From positions 1 through 64,000 of the forward strand of contig JAPTJF010000016.1 of NCBI GenBank assembly GCA_029339195.1: DNA of 64,000 nt. The letters run 5' to 3'. The notes beneath the pieces were generated by a model. The model did not search any database. It saw nothing but the letters and a program-made list of their open reading frames with translations, and was not told the origin of the DNA. Positions 57,301 through 64,000 of this stretch are shown here, in pieces. Every line of letters begins with the position of its first letter. The first letter of the stretch is position 1. The DNA is from Micractinium sp. NFX-FRZ. Lineage: Eukaryota; Chlorophyta; Trebouxiophyceae; Chlorellales; Chlorellaceae. Position numbers and translations under genes: made by a program.

Positions 57301-60300
57301 GCCGGCCACCGCAGCGCATTCGGCACCGCGGCGAGCAGGCCTGGGCGGCGGTGGAGGAGGCGGGGGCGGATGACGTGATTGATGTCGTCAGTTCGGGAGA
57401 GGAATACTCAGACAGCCGGTGAGGGGAGAGATTGTTGGGAAAGAGGTGGGAAGTAAGTGGGAGTGGGTGAGAGGTGTGTGCGGATGAGGTGGCTGAGCCA
57501 GCCAGGATAGAAGGACTTGCTAAGCCAGCGGTGGAGTGCTCTCTGCACAGGCTGTACCGTCTGTATGTGGGACATGTGGTCTGCAGACAGGGCCCCGCTC
57601 TGATCACCAGTACTGTCATCTGCCAGTGCTTGGGGTGATCTTCCATGTGCTCTGCAGTGGCCCTCATTCACCCCTGACTGATGTATGGCACACCTGGCTT
57701 AACCGGATCACTCTGCTGATGTCAACATGTGCAGGGGCGGTGCCGACTCAGACGAAGACGTTGACTCTGCCCAGCTGACCAGCGAGGATGACGAAGAGGA
57801 TGAAGAGGATGAAGAGGGTGGGGAGCGTGGTGGGAGCCGGCGCGGGCGGCGCAGCGCCGCTGCAGAGCCCTCACGCCAGAGCAGCCGGCTGGCGGGGCGG
57901 GGTGCCGCGCGGGGGCGGGCGGCTGGCGGTGGCGAGGGTACACAGCGGCGTGCACGCCCCAGTGTGCGGCGTGCCGCTCGTGCGCCTGCTGCAGCAGCTG
58001 TGGCAGCAGCACCGCCCGGTGAGGAGGAGCATGAGCCGCGGGAGGGGCGGCAGCGTGCGGATCGTGAGGCGCGGGCGGCCCGGCGGCAGGCGGCCCAGCA
58101 GGCGCAGCTGGCGCAGGAGCGGCACCGGCGGCAGCGGCAGGCGGCGGCGCGCCGGCGGCGGGTGGAGGCGGATAGCTCTGATGGGGAGGATGTCGAGATT
58201 AGCGAGGTGAGATGATGCCCCGGCAGCTGGAAAACTGGGGACAGGGGAGATGCCGCTGATTGATGGGCCTGCCATGCCAGTACTTGATGCCATGGAGCTG
58301 GCTGGTGCGTGTTTTGGGCACTCTTGCACGCAAGGCAGCGACTCACTGGCGTTGATTGTAAGGTGGCTGCTTCCATTCTTCCTCCCCCACTCCCTCTGCC
58401 CGGCCCCTCACTGTCCCCTGTGCAGGCCAGCGATGAGGAGGCGGCGGGACCCAGCCGGCAGCCCGCTGCGCAGCGTGGCTCCCGCCGGCGTGGCCGGGAG
58501 GAGATGGAGGGCGGCGGCGAGGCAGCGGCAGCAGCCGGGGGCGCGACCGATGAGGCGGGGGCGCGGCAGCGCAAGCGCGCGCGTCGCTCGCAGGGCGGCT
58601 GGCGGGCTTTGTTCAACTACAGCTGGCTTTCTGGGTCGGAGCAGACGCCGGGAGTATATGTGCCTCAGGTGCGGCTGGCTGTGAGGTGGGTGGATGCAGG
58701 GGGGTGCCGGGGTGGCCGGGAAGAAAGCATTCTATAGGTGCGTAGATGGGGCAGGGGACCCCGGGTGTGTGCAGAGTGCATTCCTTGCAAAGGGCGCAAG
58801 GCCCTCTCAGCCCGCAATGGTTCTGCCCTGCCAACATTACTTTATGCTGGGGACTTGCATGCGCCCTCTCCTGTACCGCCCCCGCTCAACTGCCTACCCT
58901 CCCTGCTCTGTGCCCTCTACTGCCTGCGCAGGCGGGGGATGCTGTGGTGTACCTGCGGCAGGGGCATGAGCAGTTTTTGACCTCCACAAACGACAAGCGC
59001 CCGCCGCCCTGGCTGATGCTGCGCCAGGGCCGCAGCATGCGCCCAGCCGAGCCGTGCACGTGCGCAGGGCTGGGGTTGGGCAGAGGAACGGAAGAGGGGC
59101 TGTGTGTGCGTGTGCACACTCTCATGCCTGCGTGCCTGGAGAGCTTGAGGCTGCCAAGAGCTGCATTGCACCGCTCAGCACCTCGCAATACACACCCCGA
59201 CCACACGTCTGCCTGCCGCTTCAACTCGCGCCCACGCTCGTCCTGACCTCCCCACCCTGCAGTGTGGTGGACGTCCAGTACGTGATTGCCAACGACGGCA
59301 CGGACCACACCCTGGCGCAGCTGACGCTGACGCTCAGCGACGAGGCTTCTCCACTCAAGGCAAGGCAGGCTGTTTTTGATGTGTTGCCATTTTGTGACAG
59401 TGCACCCGCGCCAACTTCCACGCACGCCCTGCACTCATCCCTCCCGGTCGCCCACCCGCCTGCGTGCCTCCTCCCCTGCGTGACACCTGCTTTGCAGCGG
59501 AAGTGCCGCCACGCCCAGTTTGCAATCCACCGCCGGCGCCCCGTTTACCCACTTGAGCGCCTCCTCCCCTTGCCCACCCGCCCCACCTGCCCTGGCCTGC
59601 AGGACACCTGCTTTGTGGTGGAGGTGCCCCCTCCCGTGGCGGGGCATGCCGAGTTCGTGGTTCACCGCTCCCGCTTCCAGGCCTCTGTGGTGGACAAGTG
59701 CTGGGAGGTGGGGGAGCAGTGCCAGGTGACCAGGGGTGGGGGTGGGAGGTGGGCATAGGTTGGGAGGTGGGGCAGCAGTGCCAGGTGAACCGGGGTGGGG
59801 ATGGGAGGTGGGCGAGTGCTGGGAGGGCCGGGAGCAGTGCCAGGTGAGCAGGGCTGGGGGTGTGCAGGGGTAGGGGCGGCAGCTGGACAAAGGCTGGGAG
59901 GGCGGGGAGCAGTGCCAGGTGGGTGTGCAGGCTGGGGCGAGGGGCACGTGGCAGGGTGAAAGGCGGTGTGTTGGGAGTTGACAAGGGCAGTGCCAGGTGG
60001 GTGTGTGAGGGGCACAGGGGTGTGGTGCTCCTGGAGGGCAAAGTTTTCGGAGCCACCTTTGACGAATTCACCCTCAGCCTGCAGTGTGCTATGGGGGGGG
60101 GCTGCCACGCTGTGCCACGTCACCTGCTGACCTGGCCCCGCCGCTTGCTGACCTGGCAGGTGTACTGGAACGATGACGAGGCCACGGGGGCGGGCTGCTG
60201 GTGGGTGGGAGCCATTGTTGCAGACCAGCGTGGCGGCAGGTGAGGCCACATGCTGAAATGAAGGGCTGCGGAACAGGCACCTGCATTCCCCTTGGTTGTC

Positions 60301-62352
60301 GTGCTCTGTACGCCTGGATCAGCTCCTCTGTATTCTTTCCAACAAGCGGATCTGCTCCGCCTGCTGCTGCTGCCTGCTGCTGCTGCCACTTGTCGCGCCA
60401 CCAGTTGCCCCTGCTGCCGCTGCTGCTTTTCTTGCATGCTTGCAGACGTGCATGCCAATCTGTTCTAAGCATATATACAGCTATGGCACTATGCTGTCAC
60501 AATCCAATATGCTTAAACAATGGTCCAAGTCTACCCTGCAGGCATGCAGACGTGCTGGCTGACCCCTTTGGTGCGGGCGAGCTGTGGGACAGGTTCGAGG
60601 TGGAGTGGCGAGGTAAGTCCGGCTTCCTGGGTGCACGTGGTTGTTGCGGTTGTAGAGGCTACAGGCAAACTTTTTCCGCTGTCCTGCCGGCGTGCCCACC
60701 TGCGGCTTCCCAGCCCACATATCCACCTAGGCATGCTTAACACTTCCTGCCCCTCCCTGCTCCCCCCGGCCTCTCCCCCTCTCCTTGCACTTGCAGGCGT
60801 GGTGGGGGCAGATGGCGAGGTGCGGGACAAGCAGGCCGACAACTCCATGCACTGCCCGTGGGAGATGTACACACCCGGCACAACCCACCAGGTGGGTGAG
60901 GGTGGGGAGGCAGGCAGGCAGCCCAGGGGCAGGGCAGCCGTGGGGCTTGCCCCGTGGGGGGTGTCGGCTTAGTCTGTTGGGCACCGGCGCCGGCTCCCAC
61001 CGCCCTGCCCGTGGCGCCTGTGGCCGCAATTACTGTGCCCTGCTACGCCAGCCTGCAATTTTCCTGGATTGCTTGGGAGGGCATTGGTGCTCTTGTGTGA
61101 GGCCTGGCTCCCCGTCCCTTGCCGTGTGCCTGCAGGCCGCACTGCAGGAGGCCCCCTCCATGGACCCCGCCCTCACCCAGCGCATGGTGGCGGCAGTGGA
61201 GGTGCACATGCACATACACATGCACCAATCACGCAGCTGCACCCCGCGCGATTATTGGGACCTATCCACCGCCTCCTCTGCCCCTCCCAGCCAGCTGGCC
61301 CGCTCTCCCCCCCTCCCATTGCCCACACGTCTTCCCTGCTCACGCCCTGATGGGATCGTCGGCCTGTCATCAGCTCACTTTGGTGTCCCTTCGGTCCCTT
61401 GTCCGCCCCGCAGGCGGCATCACAAGAAGACCGGTTTGTGATCTTTGTCGCCGCGCCCGAGTGCGAAGAGATGTACGTGTCCAAGACGCGGCGCTCGCAG
61501 TACTACAACCGACTGGTGGGTGGGTGGGTAGACACGTTGGGTGGACACGTTGGGTGGACACGTCCCTGACAGTTGACTGAGCGGGAAGGCAAAGACACCG
61601 CGCTTGCACTACGGATGGGTGGGTGGGTGTGAAGGCGGGGGCAACGAGATGGCTGGCTGCCTTCAAACTTCCACCTACATTCCTTCACGCCGCTTTCGTT
61701 CTCCAATCGTGTCCCAGGTCGCGCTGCCCCTAGCGCTCGACAGCCTGGCCTCCCGCCTTCGCCGCGGCTACTACCGCCAGCCGGCGGCTCTGGCATGTGA
61801 CATCGCCACAATAGCGTCCAATGCCGTGGCTTTCAACGGCGAGGACAGCGAGATAGCAGAAGATGGAGCGGCGCTGGCAAGATATCTGACAGCGGTACTG
61901 CAGGGAGAGGTGAGGCACAAGGTGGGGGGGAGAGCGTGGTGGGGCGGGCACGGGGGACGGGCTTGGAAGGCGTGCGCACATGGAGGGCAGGAGGAGTGCG
62001 ATGGCAGCGGCTGGGGCACCTGGTGGCGGGAGGCGAGGGTGGACGCGAGGTGGAGCTGATCTGGGTGCCTTCCGAACGCTGGCTGTTGGCCAAGCACCGC
62101 TTTGCTGTAGCAAAGCCTGCCTGCCTGCCTGCCTGCCCATGTCTGCGCCGCGCTCTCACCCCCACACATTCATTTATGTATTTTGTTGCAGGAGCCAGAT
62201 TTGGCTGCCTTTGCAGCCTACCCAGAGGATGCGGCGGCAGCAGGAGGGGCAGAAGCGGAAGCAGAGGCAGGCAGCCGCGGGCGCGGGCGGCGCAGGTGCC
62301 GGCAGCGGCAGCCGCAGTGGGCGGCGGAGGACGATGAGGGGGAGGAGGATGC

Positions 62353-62383
<31 letters not shown>

Positions 62384-63742
62384 GGCACCGGGCTCCCAAT
62401 GGAACTACCACCGCTGCCGCTGCTTGGGGAACTCCCACCGCTGCCGCTGCCCCTGCCTCTCCCCCTGCCGGAGCCATCGCCTGCGCAGGGAGACCAGCAG
62501 GCACAGCAGCAGCAGCAGGAGCAGGGGGTGCAGGCTTGGCTGAGTGGCCTGCCCTCCTCCGCCTCCCCCGGGGCCCCCATGCCTGCGGGCTTTGCTGGGC
62601 AGGGCACGGGCAGGGCGGGCAGCGGCGGCGGCATGCGGGTGCGGTTCACCGTGCCTCAGCACCTGAGAGCGGCGGCTGCTGGCGGTGCTGCTGCATCAGC
62701 GGCAGCAGATGGCAGCGCAGCAGAGGGTGGCGCAGCCGGGCCATTTGCAGCAGGAGCAGAGGCTGCCAGCGGCGTCCAGCAAAGTGCAGCAGCAGCCGCA
62801 GCGGCGGCCCAGCCACCCTCGACAGCGGGTGGGGCTGCGACAGATGGGGGCCAGGCAGCCAGGGGTGCGCCAGCAGGGCAGCTTGCAGCTCTCTTTGCTG
62901 ACGTGGCAGCTGAGCTGTCGGGCCCAGGTGCTGGAGGGCCCGCGCCATTGGATGCGGCAACGGCAGCAGGAGCGCTGGGGGCAGAAGTCGGGATCATGCC
63001 AGATGGTACTGTAACGGCAGGCATTCCCGCCTATGCGGCCGCAGCGCCGCCAGCAGCGCTGCCCTCTCCCGCTTGGTTTGCGCAGGGCGGCTGGGCCGAC
63101 AGCAGCGCCGGCCAGCAGCTGCCGGCAGCGCTTCTGGCATCGAGCTCTGCCCACTGGCAGCAGCAGCAGCAGCAGCAGCAAGAGGCGGGTGGCAGTGGGC
63201 AGTACGGCGTGCGCTCCAGTGGAGGCAGCGCACGGCGGCAGAACGCCAAGCATGCCAAGCAGGCAGGCTCAGAGGACGACGATTATGTGGCAGAGGAGGA
63301 GGAGGAGGAGGAGGCGGGCAGCAGCAGCAGCAGCGAGCAGGGCAACGGCCGTGCTGGCCGGCGGCGCGGGGCGGGCGCGGCGTCAACGGCTCGCCAGCAG
63401 CAGCAGCAGCAGCATGGGCGGCGCACCACCGGGCGCGCACGACAGAAGCACAGCTATCGCGAGAGCGAAGGGGAGGAGGAGGATGAAGAGGAGAAGGCCG
63501 GGCAGGGTGAGTGGGCGCATGCCTTTGCACCCTCTCAGCAGCAGCAGCAGCAGCGTGCGGTGCGCTCGCGCCCGCAGCGGCAATCCCGGAAGCAGCAGGA
63601 TTCAGATGGGGACTGGATGGACGAAGACGGGTTGGGAAGCGATGGTGGTGAGGAGGAGGAGGGTGGCAGCAGCGGTTCCGAGGGCGGCGGCTTTGGAGGC
63701 AAGCGTCGGCGCGATGCAGGACGGCGGCGCATTCGACGTTGA
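51346..63742 (+). CDS. BRWD/PHIP-type WD40-Tudor-bromodomain chromatin protein
   Basis: A very long, many-exon gene. The N-terminus (MERAAELGAPVGQTELFLLV) and HTLSLNELQQRYAHLPPNTL lead into eight WD40 blades, ending in WD-type strands LVKIWST, VRVWQLE, CRIWRAR, VYVWQWD, VRVWRRP, IRVLAMP, VAVWHTR and the LHYYTLG strand. After an acidic/Arg-rich linker comes the PHIP-type Tudor-like region (VYVPQAGDAVVYLRQGHEQF; VYWNDDEATGAGCWW). A single bromodomain follows (QYYNRLVALPLALDSLASRL; SNAVAFNGEDSEI, with the acetyl-lysine-binding Asn), then a ~500-residue Gln/Ala/acidic tail ending DAGRRRIRR at TGA 63740-63742. Animal BRWD/PHIP proteins have two bromodomains and act as CRL4 substrate receptors that read H3K4 methylation. 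Plant relatives have one bromodomain, as here. I infer a nuclear, histone-reading E3-adaptor role. Confidence 0.88.
54461..54645 (+). repeat. Exon end and donor duplicated in the following intron
   Basis: The exon end (ccgcgcccagtgtggaccaa ... gccgatgaccagcg|gtgtgtgg, 54461-54524) has a copy at about 54574-54645 (cccacgcccagggtggtcca ... tggagcgcccaggggg ... gtgtgtgt). Confidence 0.75.
55128..55245 (+). repeat. Repeated exon end and donor (ttcagcaggtga)
   Basis: The exon end cggttcagcag|gtgaggggca is echoed in the intron by ggttcagcaggtgatggcag and several gatgaggggcagcag units. Confidence 0.65.
56352..56382 (+). repeat. CAG microsatellite in an intron
   Basis: About ten perfect CAG units in an intron of the BRWD-like gene, just upstream of a pyrimidine-poor acceptor region. 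Confidence 0.9.
59482..59673 (+). repeat. Ghost exon upstream of a Tudor-region exon
   Basis: The real exon begins gacacctgctttgtggtgga (59603). A decayed copy begins gacacctgctttgcagcgga (59482), 121 bases upstream, and continues in parallel to caccgc(c/t)-like sequence for about 60 bases. Confidence 0.8.
59690..60010 (+). repeat. Five-fold repeat of an exon end with GT donor
   Basis: The exon end tgggaggtgggggagcagtg ccag|gtgacc (about 59700-59730) is followed in the intron by four copies of gggaggxgggxagcagtgcc ag|gtg, at about 59760-59790, 59820-59850, 59895-59920 and 59985-60005. Each keeps a plausible donor. Confidence 0.85.
62355..62383 (+). repeat. CAG tract encoding poly-Gln in the BRWD-like tail
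   Basis: About ten CAG codons lie just after the bromodomain. More Gln tracts occur at about 62505, 63160, 63398 and 63538. Confidence 0.9.
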
Positions 63743-64000
63743 CACTGCTGTTGCCATCACGTTGCCATACCGGCCTGCTGTGCTCTCGCCTAAAGCCGCT
63801 GGCACACCTCTGCTCATGGTTGCATGACCTGCTTGGACAACGGCGTTGTAATTTTGGCCTGCCGCAGTTGCAACATGTTGTATATCTTGTTGCATCCATC
63901 ATCGTGCCACAACTTCACCTAGCGCACAGGCACCATTTCCCCCCACACCTTGCTGGAATGCCGCACGCCACCCAACCTGACGACGGCGGCGGTGGCGGGG
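63743..64000 (+). other. 3' flank of the BRWD-like gene
   Basis: 3'UTR with TGTAA at 63847-63851, about 105 bases after the stop, followed by sequence with no feature I can name. Confidence 0.5.

Overview
This window reads as nuclear DNA of a GC-rich green alga, most likely a trebouxiophyte of the Chlorella/Micractinium type. The support is indirect: dense genes each broken by many GT-AG introns, green-algal TGTAA signals downstream of many stops, plant-type TTTAGGG telomere-like motifs, putative plastid transit peptides, and Ala/Gly/Gln-rich low-complexity tails. Nothing looks bacterial, plasmid-borne or viral. I assembled the exons by hand from splice-site phase and family similarity, so several gene models are partial.

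Layout, left to right: (A) 3' end of a surface protein with a ShKT-like motif, Pro-rich repeats and a C-terminal membrane anchor (+). (B) A large secreted PQQ sugar/sorbosone-dehydrogenase joined to a DOMON domain (-). (C, D) A tandem paralogue pair: a zf-PARP-finger basic protein (D, +) and a copy without the finger (C, +). (E) A plastid-type SLC17/PHT4-like MFS anion transporter (+). (F) An organelle-type RNase III-domain protein (-). (G) A CPBP/CAAX-type membrane protease (-). (H) A MIF4G protein with two GYF-like domains (-). (I) A secreted DUF1036-like protein (+). (J) PrimPol with a ~500-residue Gln-rich tail (-). (K) A multipass membrane protein of unknown function (+). (L) A secreted acid-lipase-family hydrolase (+). 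(M) A TTC33-like TPR protein (-). (N) A 12-kb BRWD/PHIP-type WD40-Tudor-bromodomain protein (+).

The genes do not form one pathway. Genome maintenance and chromatin (D, J, N), RNA and translation (F, H), plastid membranes (E, G) and secreted or cell-surface functions (A, B, I, L) are mixed, as expected in an ordinary algal chromosome arm.

The most unusual signal lies in the introns. At least fourteen places, in seven genes, carry degraded local copies of the adjoining exon edge together with its splice site ('ghost exons'), typically 60-150 bp away. One of these duplications brackets a telomere-like inverted repeat inside an intron (about 36,075-36,190). This suggests that break repair by local duplication, sometimes with telomeric filler, has been reshaping introns here.
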